64,000 bases of DNA, from contig NZ_LT632322.1 of the NCBI RefSeq assembly GCF_900119705.1, forward strand, positions 1,550,001 to 1,614,000, written 5' to 3'. This document shows, piece after piece, positions 8,448 to 16,889 of this stretch. The position numbers were made by a program, and so were the translations under genes. Source of the DNA: Murdochiella vaginalis (lineage in GTDB: Bacteria; Bacillota; Clostridia; Tissierellales; Peptoniphilaceae). Below the pieces are notes generated by a model that had not been told where the DNA came from, did not search any database, and saw nothing but the letters and a program-made list of their open reading frames with translations. Position 1 is the first letter of the stretch, and each line of letters starts with the position of its first letter.

Positions 8448-9002
8448 ATGAACAAAACACAGTCCTATTCTTCTTTGCTATCGGCCAGAACCATGGCCCG
8501 TCAAGGCATCATTGCCGCCGTCTATGTGATTTTCACGCTTTCCGGCTTCGGCTTCAGTTACGGACCGGTCCAATTCCGCTACGCGGAAGTCATGACGTGG
8601 CTTGCCTTTTTCGATCCCAAAAACGTCATCGGCTTAACGCTTGGTTGTCTGGTGGCAAATATCTGGAGCCCGTTCGGCGCAATCGACATGATTGTCGGCA
8701 CTCTGGGTACGTTGCTTTCGACGCTCTTGATGGCGAAAGTTTCCTCTAAATGGATTGCCTCGCTCTTTCCTGCGGCTTTTTCCTTTCTCTATAGCGGTGA
8801 GGCCTGGTTTTTAGGGGAAATCACAGGGGATCTGTTTCCCCTTGTAACCGCACAAATTATGCTCTCGCAATTCATCATCACGGCGATCATCGGGTTGCCG
8901 CTCTGGACCGTTTTATGGCGCAACAAGCTGGTTCGTGAAGCCTTAGCGGATCCGGTCCCGGCGCGTGACGACAAAAGTGGGCGCGGTAAAATAATCTCGT
9001 AA
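8448..9002 (+). CDS. queT: QueT-family queuosine precursor transporter
   Basis: A 184-residue membrane protein with about five hydrophobic segments and family sequences such as GPVQFRYAEVMTWLAFF and GLTLGCLVANIWSPFG. QueT proteins are substrate-specific S-components that work with a shared ECF energy module to import preQ0 or preQ1 for the modified tRNA base queuosine. The preQ1 riboswitch immediately upstream supports the function independently. AAGGAGG lies 7 bases before the ATG. The last 60 bp overlap, in antisense, the 3' end of the convergent ATP-grasp gene, so the C-terminal tail after about residue 164 is coded by DNA used on both strands. Confidence 0.9.
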   Translation: MNKTQSYSSLLSARTMARQGIIAAVYVIFTLSGFGFSYGPVQFRYAEVMTWLAFFDPKNVIGLTLGCLVANIWSPFGAIDMIVGTLGTLLSTLLMAKVSSKWIASLFPAAFSFLYSGEAWFLGEITGDLFPLVTAQIMLSQFIITAIIGLPLWTVLWRNKLVREALADPVPARDDKSGRGKIIS

Positions 9003-10409
9003 GCCCGAAATCATATTATGTTGCCCGATGCGCACATAGCAGCCCGCAAATTGCTCATCAAAGAGGAAACAGCCGAGCACATGGCCAAAAGGCTTCACCA
9101 CAAACGCTCCGGCGGTTTCCGGCGTTTCGGCATCCTTCAAGGCTTGGGCAAAGGAAACAGCTTTGGGGTCGTCGAGAGATCTAACAATGGGGAGCACTTC
9201 TTCGCCGTCCCCATTTGCCGCGTTGGGATCGTTTTGCAAGCAAAGGAAGGGAGTCGGGTCATTGTCCACAAACTCCTGTGCGATATATTGCGCATACGGC
9301 AGTGCATTCACTAACGTTTCCCATTCGTTCTGTGTATGATCCCGACCGATGACAACGCCCTGTGAACCGTACGAGTTATAGGGCTTGAGAATATAGGCAT
9401 CTTTCTTTTCGATCACCTCGGCTTTTTCTTCCGGCGTGGTGATTTCCCACGTCATAGGAATGCGCCGGGCAATGAATTCTCTTTCTTCCGGCGTTAACAA
9501 CGCCAGGGTCTCCTCTTTATGCAACATGGCAAAGGTGGTTTTGGCGTGCATCACTTGCGAACGGAAGGATCCGAAAGAGAGAAAGGCACCGGCACGATAC
9601 GCTTCTTCAAAGGCCTTCGCCTCTTTGCGCACGGCGAGAAAATCGGAGGTCACCAACCGGCGATACACCAGATCAATCGCGAGCGGCTCTCCCTTTTCAT
9701 CCTTTGCCCATAATTTACCGTCTGCAAAGCGTAAGTCGCGCACGTCGGCCACCACGGCGCGCACCCCGGCGGCAGCAAAACGGTCGCGATACACATCGAA
9801 CTCCATTCGCGTCCCTTTGTCCAAGACATCGACGATGGCGACACTTTTCGCCTCGCGTCCGCGAATTTTTCGATAGCGATCCAAAAAGACCGACACCAAG
9901 GAATCAAAAAGGGAAAAACGGGAAAGAGACCAATCCTTTTGCATGTCCTGCATAATCCGACTTTGCAAGAGCAGATCGCCCAAAACACGATCTTCATTCA
10001 TCGCGGAAGCGCCGTCCGTGTTCAACTCACAAAAACGGTAGTCTCCCCCGCCGCGATAAAAAATATCGTAGCGACCGACCGGAACGGGCATGTCATAGCC
10101 CGGATCCAATAAAATCAGTTCTTCCATCGCAGGATCGAAGTGAAATCCCTTGCGATACGCCGGATTTTTGACATATTCCGCCGTAACCTTCCGACCGATG
10201 GAGACCATCGTATGGATCATCTCCTGAAAGATTTCCACTTCTTGTGGCGTTAAAAACATGCCCTGATACGTCATGGGTACTTCCATGCCGTGGTAGAGTC
10301 GTCTTTTTTCAATACTCTCGCCAATCAAGGACTGCGCATCCTCGGCATAGCGATCGGGATGCGTCATGACCCGGCGAATATAGTCTTTGGTAAATTCAGG
10401 ATAAAACAT
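8943..10409 (-). CDS. Glutathionylspermidine synthase-like ATP-grasp ligase
   Basis: A 488-residue protein with the circularly permuted ATP-grasp layout of glutathionylspermidine-synthase-like ligases. The substrate-side motif DIFYRGGGDYRFCELNTDG lies near residues 115-135, the ATP-grasp lysine region DAYILKPYNSYGSQG near 345-360, and the C-terminal KPFGHVLGCF with the GCYVRIGQHN strand near 440-470. Family members join a carboxylate to an amine through an acyl phosphate. The gene overlaps the stop of the gamma-glutamylcysteine-ligase-like gene by 14 bp, so the two probably act in sequence, the second extending a gamma-glutamyl product. Whether the product is glutathione, a spermidine conjugate or another thiol is not shown. 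AGGAAG lies 7 bases upstream of the ATG. Confidence 0.8.
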   Translation of the reverse strand: MFYPEFTKDYIRRVMTHPDRYAEDAQSLIGESIEKRRLYHGMEVPMTYQGMFLTPQEVEIFQEMIHTMVSIGRKVTAEYVKNPAYRKGFHFDPAMEELILLDPGYDMPVPVGRYDIFYRGGGDYRFCELNTDGASAMNEDRVLGDLLLQSRIMQDMQKDWSLSRFSLFDSLVSVFLDRYRKIRGREAKSVAIVDVLDKGTRMEFDVYRDRFAAAGVRAVVADVRDLRFADGKLWAKDEKGEPLAIDLVYRRLVTSDFLAVRKEAKAFEEAYRAGAFLSFGSFRSQVMHAKTTFAMLHKEETLALLTPEEREFIARRIPMTWEITTPEEKAEVIEKKDAYILKPYNSYGSQGVVIGRDHTQNEWETLVNALPYAQYIAQEFVDNDPTPFLCLQNDPNAANGDGEEVLPIVRSLDDPKAVSFAQALKDAETPETAGAFVVKPFGHVLGCFLFDEQFAGCYVRIGQHNMISGLRDYFTAPTFVVTRRDRIR

Positions 10410-11721
10410 GACGCACTTCCTGCTTTCTCAATGCTGCAAGCCATCCTTCCTGCTCCACCGCACGTTCGATTTCTAAGCGCGGTGTATCGAGGTTGTCCCA
10501 CATTTTCTCCAACGGTGCCAGCAGCGCTGCCTCCGGTTCACTCAACCCTTCCCGTGCCATGGCGCAAAGTGTCGTTCCCCAATGCGCAAAATAATCCCCG
10601 TGATAATACGCTTGGATGCCGTTATCCCGGCCGGCATTTTTTCCTCGTTCCACCCAGTCCGCCTGCATCGGCGTGAAGCGCTCTTCCAAGCGATCCAGCG
10701 TGTCCGCATTATAAAGCAGTCCTTTGAGGAGCGCCATGGCGCCAAATGTATACGGTCCGGATACCGCATCCATCATGCGAATCTCCAAAACCTGCTTGGC
10801 GCGGACGTCCGGAAATACGATGGACATGCCGTGACGCACAAAACGGTCGAGTTCCTCTTCATCCCTCGCCTCATCCAGAAGGTCGCGTAACGGACGATTC
10901 CCGGTGGAGACAACCTTCCCGTCTTTCGGCAGGAAAATCAGGGGTGCGGAAAGCACCCAATCCGCATAGCTTTCGACTCCGAAATCCGGTGAGAATACAT
11001 CCGGGACAAAGCCGGTACGTGCCGGATCCGTACGCCTCCAAATTTCCTGGCGCGCGTTATACGACGTAATCCGTCTTCCCTCGTTCTCTGCGGCAGAATC
11101 AAAAAGTGTATACAGAATCGGAGAAAGGGCTGTTAAGACACGGTACTTCCTGCAAAAGTCCGCATCGCTTTCGATATCGAGAGAAACCTGAAGCGCGGCG
11201 CTTTTTCGCATCATGGTGCGCGCCAAATCCCCCGTATTGCGTAAATAGGCATCCATCATGTGATAACGGGACTTGGGCAGAAGCGGAATATCGTCCACCG
11301 CATTAAAGGGATCCAGACCAATGGCAACCAGCATATAACCCAGCGGATCCAAAATTTCATACATCGCATCCAGCATTTCCTGGTAGCGGCGTTGCAAAAT
11401 CAAAACCGATTCGGACGGTGCCAGGGAAAACTCCAGCTGCGCACCGGGTTCCAAGGTAATGCTGCTGCCGCATTTTTCCAAGGCGAGAAGATGCCCTTCT
11501 TCAAAGGTCGCAAGCCAATCCGGATGATGGTGCATAAAGGCTTGTAAAATGCCTTCTACGCCGAGTTCTCCCGGATACATCACGCGCTTTCCGCTTTGCC
11601 GGTCAAACACAAAATGTTCCATCTCCGGTCCGACTTGCCAATGTTTGCGCGCCGTATATCCGCCTCGAATCACGTCGGTTATGCACCGTATTTTTTCTTT
11701 TTCTGTCAGCCGTTTTTCCAT
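10396..11721 (-). CDS. Glutamate-cysteine ligase family protein (GCS2-like)
   Basis: A 441-residue protein of the glutamate-cysteine ligase GCS2/EgtA superfamily. The motif GPEMEHFVFD near residue 31 carries the metal-binding Glu residues, and GAQLEFSLAPSE gives the second acidic strand. Later blocks are SLDIESDADF, SYNARQEIWRR with DPARTG, and VLEIRMMDA. The expected reaction joins L-glutamate to the amine of cysteine (or another amino acid) using ATP. The chosen ATG has GGCGGAG upstream; an ATG 15 codons earlier lacks a site. It is the first gene of a two-gene operon with an ATP-grasp ligase. The true acceptor amino acid is unproven. Confidence 0.82.
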   Translation of the reverse strand: MEKRLTEKEKIRCITDVIRGGYTARKHWQVGPEMEHFVFDRQSGKRVMYPGELGVEGILQAFMHHHPDWLATFEEGHLLALEKCGSSITLEPGAQLEFSLAPSESVLILQRRYQEMLDAMYEILDPLGYMLVAIGLDPFNAVDDIPLLPKSRYHMMDAYLRNTGDLARTMMRKSAALQVSLDIESDADFCRKYRVLTALSPILYTLFDSAAENEGRRITSYNARQEIWRRTDPARTGFVPDVFSPDFGVESYADWVLSAPLIFLPKDGKVVSTGNRPLRDLLDEARDEEELDRFVRHGMSIVFPDVRAKQVLEIRMMDAVSGPYTFGAMALLKGLLYNADTLDRLEERFTPMQADWVERGKNAGRDNGIQAYYHGDYFAHWGTTLCAMAREGLSEPEAALLAPLEKMWDNLDTPRLEIERAVEQEGWLAALRKQEVRHVLS

Positions 11722-11862
11722 ATCTCCGCCTTTCCCGGTTGCTGCGATGTTCCCTGCTCTTCGCATTTTTAGATCCCCGGTGTCTTGTTCGGCCGGTTCT
11801 TTCTGTCTTTTTCATCCGTGTGGGGTATAATCGAAGGGAAATTGCCACGAAAGGAGCTCTTC

Positions 11863-12621
11863 ATGCCCCACACGCTTACCGTACAGTATTTATATAACAG
11901 CGGCTTTACCATTTCGTATCAGGACACCTTCCTCGTCATCGATTATTGGAAGGGTGATTTGGTGTTGCCCACCGATAAAAAGATCCTGTTTATTGTTACC
12001 CATGCCCATGCGGATCACTACAATCCGGCCATTTTCTCTCTGCCCGGCAGTGAACAGGCGCTCTATGTGCTTTCGGAAGATGTAGAGCACGTCGAGGAGC
12101 AAGGAAAAATTCTGCAGCTCAGCGACAGTCCCGCACAAACGCGTGCACGCAAAATTGCCTATGATCCCCGGCGTACCTACCGTGCCGATGCGGATAGCGA
12201 ATTTACCTTCGGTGGACTTTCCTTTAAAACCTTCCCTTCTACGGATCAAGGGTTTTCTGTATTATTTACGCTACACGATGTCAATTTTTTCCATGCCGGC
12301 GATTTAAACGCATGGAAATGGCCTTCTTTTTCGGAAGCGGAACAAAAACGGGAAGTACGGGATTATCTGCGCATTCTTCGGGAAGTGAGCGTCCACCCCA
12401 TCGACGTCGGCTTCGGCGTGGTGGATCCGCGGTTGGAAGAAAACGCCATGCTCGGCGGAGCGTATTTTCTCAAGCATCTGCATCCGCAAATCTTCTTCCC
12501 CATGCATTTTCGCGATCATCCTGAAATCACCGAAGAATTTCATGCCCGCTATGCCGGCGAAACGAGCTCCGTCATTCAAACGATTTCGCACGCCGGCGAG
12601 CGCTTCGTGATTCAGGCATAG
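11863..12621 (+). CDS. MBL-fold metal-dependent hydrolase (UlaG-like)
   Basis: A 252-residue metallo-beta-lactamase-fold protein. The metal motif THAHADH supplies His47, His49, Asp51 and His52; further metal ligands are the HAGDLNAW region and the late MHFRDH. It aligns in style with the small UlaG/YycJ-like group of MBL proteins, which hydrolyse lactones, phosphodiesters or other esters, but the substrate cannot be read from sequence. AAAGGAG precedes the ATG by 7 bases, and TATAAT at 11826-11831 is a likely -10 box with a poor -35. The HAD phosphatase follows 12 bp downstream, so the two are probably co-transcribed. Confidence 0.82.
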   Translation: MPHTLTVQYLYNSGFTISYQDTFLVIDYWKGDLVLPTDKKILFIVTHAHADHYNPAIFSLPGSEQALYVLSEDVEHVEEQGKILQLSDSPAQTRARKIAYDPRRTYRADADSEFTFGGLSFKTFPSTDQGFSVLFTLHDVNFFHAGDLNAWKWPSFSEAEQKREVRDYLRILREVSVHPIDVGFGVVDPRLEENAMLGGAYFLKHLHPQIFFPMHFRDHPEITEEFHARYAGETSSVIQTISHAGERFVIQA

Positions 12622-12633
12622 AAAGGATCTGCT

Positions 12634-13296
12634 ATGCTAAAATATTTATTCATCGACTTTGACGGTGTCATTACCGACACGGAAAAAGAAGTCTATCGCC
12701 TTATGCGCGAATGGATCCTCGAGCACACCGGTCATGCCCTGACACTGGAAGAATATGCCATTGCGGCGGGCGCATGGCATGTGGAATTGGTCAACTATTT
12801 TCAGCGGGAATATCAGATCGATCTGGATGAAATGGGCTTTACGCGCTTTTGCCATACCTTGGAAGAGAGGGCGCTCAGCCATCTTCCGCTCATGCCCGGC
12901 GTGGCACGCTGGTTAGAGGACGCCGCGTCCCTCGGCATTCGCTGTGCCATTGTCTCCTCGAATCGAGCCCAAACCATTCATTCGCGCCTGGATTTTTTAG
13001 GCCTTCGGGACTACTTCGCCTTCATTCTCACCGCGGACGATGCCACCGCCTTAAAGCCCGACCCGGATCTGTATCTGCAAGCCCTGCAACGAGCAGAGAT
13101 CACGCCGAAGGAAGCACTGGTCATCGAAGATTCCATGAACGGCGTTCGTGCCGCCGCTGCTGCCGGCCTGCGCGCCTTGGCAGTACCCTGCAGCGTGACG
13201 ATCGGCCATGCCTTTGACGATGCCTGGTGGAAGCTGGATTCGCTGGAAGAGGTCTCTCTATCTGAGGTGTTGGAGCGCTTTGCGCGGGAAAAGTAG
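12634..13296 (+). CDS. HAD-superfamily hydrolase (beta-phosphoglucomutase-like)
   Basis: A 220-residue haloacid-dehalogenase protein of the beta-phosphoglucomutase/phosphoglycolate phosphatase type. Motif I is FIDFDGVITDT with the nucleophilic Asp, motif II is the Ser in AIVSSNR, motif III is the Lys in ALKPDPDLY, and motif IV is VIEDSMNGVRAA. A helical cap lies between motifs I and II. It should hydrolyse or transfer a phosphate on a small sugar phosphate. It follows the MBL hydrolase gene by 12 bp with GAAAGGA as ribosome binding site. The substrate is not determinable. Confidence 0.85.
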   Translation: MLKYLFIDFDGVITDTEKEVYRLMREWILEHTGHALTLEEYAIAAGAWHVELVNYFQREYQIDLDEMGFTRFCHTLEERALSHLPLMPGVARWLEDAASLGIRCAIVSSNRAQTIHSRLDFLGLRDYFAFILTADDATALKPDPDLYLQALQRAEITPKEALVIEDSMNGVRAAAAAGLRALAVPCSVTIGHAFDDAWWKLDSLEEVSLSEVLERFAREK

Positions 13297-13382
13297 ATAT
13301 ACAAATGTATCACGTAAAATTTACCCTATATAAATATCCGCTTTGGAAACGAAAAATTTTATTTTCAAGATAGTAGGGTCTG

Positions 13383-14276
13383 TTAATGAACTATGCCATT
13401 AAAATAGTCTTCAAACAGACGCAAGGCATAGGAAGAGGTGTTTCTTTTATACGTGACCATTGCCGTTTGTGTTTTATATATTGGGCGAAGAGGAATGCTG
13501 ACGAGGTCTTTCCGCAAATATGATCGTGCTACACCGGAAGATAAAAATGTAATGCCTATGTTAGCCCGCACCATTCCCAATAGGCTATCTATATCCGGAC
13601 AAGTACAGACGATCTTCGGCGACCGGTGCATATTTGAAAAAATGTCATTCATCTGCATGCGAATGCTCGTCTTGTTGTCAAGCCCAATAACCGGTATGTC
13701 ACTGAGGTCATCCATAGTCAAATATGCCTTACTACCAACACGGGAACGACGAGCGGCTACTACAGCAATCGTATCTTCAAAATAAGGTATGATATTAAGG
13801 CGTGGATCTGGCTCATTGTCTTTAGAAAAATAAACGTTTGTAACCGCCGCATCCAACTCCTGCGTTTTTACCCTCGTAATTAATTCCGAACTCCAGCCAA
13901 TCTGAATCTCAATTTGAATATTGGGGTAATGTTGACGAAAACCCATGATATATTCAGGAATATTGAGATGAGACAATGTACTGAGAAGCCCTACGGATAG
14001 ACTACTGCGTATTTCGCGACGGCGAAGCTCCACAATTCTTCCCAATTCGTCCATTTCTCGCAATACAGACTGTGCCCGCTCAACAAATTCTTTTCCGACC
14101 TCTGTGAGGTCGACCTTTCTTGTAGTTCGTTCAAAAAGCTTTACGCCGATCTCATTTTCTAATGCGCTAATCTGTTGTGATAGTGCTGGTTGCGTAATAT
14201 AAAGTTGGTTTGCGGCCTTGGAGTAATTCGCAGTCTCCGCTAACTTCACCGCATATCGAAGCTGAGATAACTCCAT
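13383..14276 (-). CDS. LysR-family transcriptional regulator
   Basis: A 297-residue LysR protein. The N-terminal winged helix-turn-helix carries YSKAANQLYITQPALSQQISALE and FERTTRKVDLTEVG; a linker helix follows, and the remainder is a periplasmic-binding-protein-like effector domain. It is transcribed divergently from the EPSP-synthase-like gene across a 130-bp gap that holds palindromes, the usual arrangement for a LysR protein that controls its neighbour in response to a pathway metabolite. The effector may be the substrate carried by the TRAP system downstream, but this is inference. Confidence 0.9.
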   Translation of the reverse strand: MELSQLRYAVKLAETANYSKAANQLYITQPALSQQISALENEIGVKLFERTTRKVDLTEVGKEFVERAQSVLREMDELGRIVELRRREIRSSLSVGLLSTLSHLNIPEYIMGFRQHYPNIQIEIQIGWSSELITRVKTQELDAAVTNVYFSKDNEPDPRLNIIPYFEDTIAVVAARRSRVGSKAYLTMDDLSDIPVIGLDNKTSIRMQMNDIFSNMHRSPKIVCTCPDIDSLLGMVRANIGITFLSSGVARSYLRKDLVSIPLRPIYKTQTAMVTYKRNTSSYALRLFEDYFNGIVH

Positions 14277-14350
14277 AAAAACGCCCCTTTCCTATAAGCT
14301 TCTCTTATAAGTTTATTATAGATAGTTATTTCACGTAACTCAACCCCTTT

Positions 14351-14367
14351 GTTATATTGAATATAAC
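14351..14367. promoter_or_regulatory. Candidate LysR operator palindrome
   Basis: GTTATAT and ATATAAC are perfect 7-bp arms around TGA, inside the gap between the lysR gene and the EPSP-synthase-like gene. A second dyad, TATAAG with CTTATA, lies nearer the lysR start at about 14294-14311. Either could be a binding site for the adjacent regulator. The assignment rests on symmetry and position only. Confidence 0.4.
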
Positions 14368-14406
14368 CTTCGGCCGAACGAATTACGAAGAAGGAGCGGT
14401 TATTCA

Positions 14407-15717
14407 ATGTATTACATGATTAAACCTACCTCGCGTCTAAATGGTGAGGTGCATATTCCCGGCTCCAAAAGTCAGACTGCTCGCGGTCTCATTTTGGGAA
14501 CTCTTGCCGAGGGAACCAGTCACGTTTTGAATCCGATGTTGAGCCTCGATAGCTATGATATTGCGGAGTGTTGCCGCCGTCTGGGTGCTACGGTAGATAC
14601 CTCGAATGATAACGATTGGGTAATTACCAGCCCCGGCCTTAATGGACTGCATATTCCTTCCAGTGTATTGGATGTCGGAAATTCCGGTACGGGCTACTAT
14701 TTTTTAACGACACTTGCTGCTATGCTCCACGGAAAGAGCGTCGTCACCGGTGATTATCAAATTGCCTATCGCCCCATTGCCCCACTCCTGAATGCCATTC
14801 GTGAAATGGGCGGAAAAGCGATTTCTACGCGGGACAATGAGTTAGCGCCCCTCATTATAGAAGGTCCTATTGAAGGTGGGCACACGGTCCATTTGAACGG
14901 TAAAAATGTGCAATGGGGCATTGGTCTCATGGTATGCTGCCCAGCGCTTAAAGATACCACGACTATCGTCTACGACGGGGTCCTTGGTGAGCGCCCTTAT
15001 GCAAATCTAACTATGGACTGGATGGAGGCTGCCGGGGTTCATCTTGAAAATCACGATTATAAAAAATTCGTCATTCCCGGAAATCAACAGTATCGTCCTT
15101 TCACTAAGCGTACTGCCTGTGACTGGTGTTCCGCCAGTTATCCCATGGTTGCTGCTGCCATCATGAAGGAAAAATGTCGCATTAAGTTGCATGGCATGGA
15201 CATCCATGACTTTATGGGTGAGCGTCATTTTGTGGACTGGATTAACCAAATGGGCGGCCATGTAGAAGTTCTTAACGAAGGCAAGGATGGGATCATTGTT
15301 GAGGGTGGGCATACTTTGCACGGTATCGAAATTGATTGTGGCGATACTCCAGATGCCGTGCCCGCTCTGGCTGTTCTCGGCTGCTATGCACAAGGCAAAA
15401 TGAAACTTTATAATGTCGCAGCCAGCCGAATGAAAGAAACGGATCGAACGAAAACTATCGCCGGCGAGTTACGCAAAATGGGAGCGAAAATTGATGAAGA
15501 AGAAGACAGCATTACGATCTACCACTCTCCTCTTCATGGTGCTACCATCGACGGCCATCAGGATCATCGCATCGTCATGGCAACTTCCTGCGCTGCGCTT
15601 GGCGCAGAGGGACATAGCTTTATTGATTCGGTCTCGCATGTTGGGGTTTCTTTCCCGCGCTTCTATGAGGAAATGAAAGGTATTGGCGCCAACATCTTGC
15701 GTTTGGCTGAAAAGTAA
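14407..15717 (+). CDS. EPSP synthase (AroA)-family enolpyruvyl transferase with altered substrate pocket
   Basis: A 436-residue protein with the two-domain fold signature of 5-enolpyruvylshikimate-3-phosphate synthase. From memory of E. coli AroA, it keeps Lys22-Ser23 and Arg27 (PGSKSQTAR), the GNSGT loop, Arg124 (YRPI), Gln171, Tyr200, Asp313 (TPDA), Lys340-Glu341 and Arg344 (MKETDR) and Arg386 (QDHRIVM). It differs at all three serines that hold the shikimate phosphate: Ser169 and Ser170 become Asn-Val (NVQ) and Ser197 becomes Glu (GERPY). Asn26, Arg100, Asn336 and Lys411 are also changed. PEP chemistry therefore looks feasible, but shikimate 3-phosphate is an unlikely acceptor. No other aromatic-pathway gene is nearby. 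It heads a cluster with a TAXI-TRAP transporter. GAAGGAG lies 10 bases before the ATG. Confidence 0.75.
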   Translation: MYYMIKPTSRLNGEVHIPGSKSQTARGLILGTLAEGTSHVLNPMLSLDSYDIAECCRRLGATVDTSNDNDWVITSPGLNGLHIPSSVLDVGNSGTGYYFLTTLAAMLHGKSVVTGDYQIAYRPIAPLLNAIREMGGKAISTRDNELAPLIIEGPIEGGHTVHLNGKNVQWGIGLMVCCPALKDTTTIVYDGVLGERPYANLTMDWMEAAGVHLENHDYKKFVIPGNQQYRPFTKRTACDWCSASYPMVAAAIMKEKCRIKLHGMDIHDFMGERHFVDWINQMGGHVEVLNEGKDGIIVEGGHTLHGIEIDCGDTPDAVPALAVLGCYAQGKMKLYNVAASRMKETDRTKTIAGELRKMGAKIDEEEDSITIYHSPLHGATIDGHQDHRIVMATSCAALGAEGHSFIDSVSHVGVSFPRFYEEMKGIGANILRLAEK

Positions 15718-15777
15718 AGGTAGTTTGGAAAGCTTCACACGTTGTAAAAGGGATAGAAACTTTTAAGGAGGAAAAAC

Positions 15778-16827
15778 ATGAAAAAGATCGTCGGAATTTT
15801 GCTTGCGGTCGCTATCATTTGCAGCTTGGCTGCCTGCGGCAAAGGTCAAGCACCAGCTCCTGCGGATAGCACCTCCGGTGCAGAGAGCGTCTCAACTGCG
15901 GATAGCTCTACGTCCAAGCGTACAGGAGAACTGCGCATCACAATCGGTACCGCCGGTACTGCCGGTGCTTTGTATCCCATGGGTGTGGCGATGGCAGAAA
16001 CGATTACCAAACACGTAGACGGCATCTCGGCAACTGGTGAATCCACCGCAGCCTCCATCGAAAACTTGCGAAATCTCCATGAAGGCAAAATGGCTATGGG
16101 CATCTCTATGAGCGAAATTTGCTCCTATGCCTACCACGGCGTGAGCGACTATGAAGGTAGCGCCTATACGGATATTCGGGCGATGTTCTCTACCATCAAT
16201 AACTATCTACAAGTCTTCACGTTGAAAGACAGCGGTATCAAATCCATTGCGGATCTGAAGGGTAAAACTGTCAGCATGGGCGCCGCAGGTAGCGGCGGGG
16301 AAATGGCCGGTCGATTACTTCTTGGTGTCTACGGCCTGGATTACAACACGATCAAGGCACAATTTATGGGTGAGTCCGATGGCGCAGCTGCTCTCAAAGA
16401 TCATAAAATTGACGCTATGATCGCCACGCATCCTCTGAACTCGGCTGCGCTTACGGAACTCACCACTTCCTGTGATGCAATACTGTTGCCCGTTGACAAC
16501 GATGAATTCTATAAAACCTATCCCGCCTATGCTCGTTGCACCGTACCTGCGGGGACGTATCCTAACAATGACAAGGACGTAATCATTCCACAGAACAGTG
16601 TCATTATGTGCACCTCTCTCAACAGTGGTCTGACGGATGACGATGTTTATGAAATCACCAAAGCCATCTGGGAAAATCGTGATGAATGGGCATCCAGCGC
16701 CAAGAGCGTAGAAAAACAAGCTGTCTGGGACTCCATTCTGAAGAATATCGATATTCCACTGCATCCCGGTGTTATTCGTTACTTTGAAGAAAAAGGAGTG
16801 ACGATACCGGATGGTTTAAAGGGCTAA
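15778..16827 (+). CDS. TAXI-family TRAP transporter solute-binding lipoprotein
   Basis: A 349-residue exported lipoprotein. The signal peptide ends in the lipobox LAAC with the modified Cys at residue 19, followed by a Ser/Ala-rich linker. The mature domain opens with ITIGTAGTAGALYPMGVAMAE, the signature of TAXI (TRAP-associated extracytoplasmic immunogenic) binding proteins. These capture small carboxylates and deliver them to a fused TRAP permease, driven by an ion gradient. TAAGGAGG precedes the ATG. It lies 60 bp after the EPSP-synthase-like gene and before the permease, so all three are probably one transcription unit. The ligand is unknown. Confidence 0.92.
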   Translation: MKKIVGILLAVAIICSLAACGKGQAPAPADSTSGAESVSTADSSTSKRTGELRITIGTAGTAGALYPMGVAMAETITKHVDGISATGESTAASIENLRNLHEGKMAMGISMSEICSYAYHGVSDYEGSAYTDIRAMFSTINNYLQVFTLKDSGIKSIADLKGKTVSMGAAGSGGEMAGRLLLGVYGLDYNTIKAQFMGESDGAAALKDHKIDAMIATHPLNSAALTELTTSCDAILLPVDNDEFYKTYPAYARCTVPAGTYPNNDKDVIIPQNSVIMCTSLNSGLTDDDVYEITKAIWENRDEWASSAKSVEKQAVWDSILKNIDIPLHPGVIRYFEEKGVTIPDGLKG

Positions 16828-16840
16828 AAAACAACCGGAA

Positions 16841-16868
16841 GGGCCGGGGTATACCCCCGGCCCTTTTT
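16841..16868 (+). terminator. Intercistronic hairpin between TRAP binding protein and permease
   Basis: GGGCCGGGG pairs with CCCCGGCCC around a short TATAC-type loop, followed by TTTTT. Standing between two genes of one system, it probably acts as a partial terminator or 3'-end stabiliser that gives more binding protein than permease. Confidence 0.8.
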
Positions 16869-16889
16869 CACATGAACTGAGGTAATACG

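Noticed and set aside
16841-16868. Complete transcription stop splitting the TAXI binding protein from its permease
   Set aside because: No separate promoter is visible for the permease and the two are functional partners, so a partial terminator or stabilising hairpin is the better reading.
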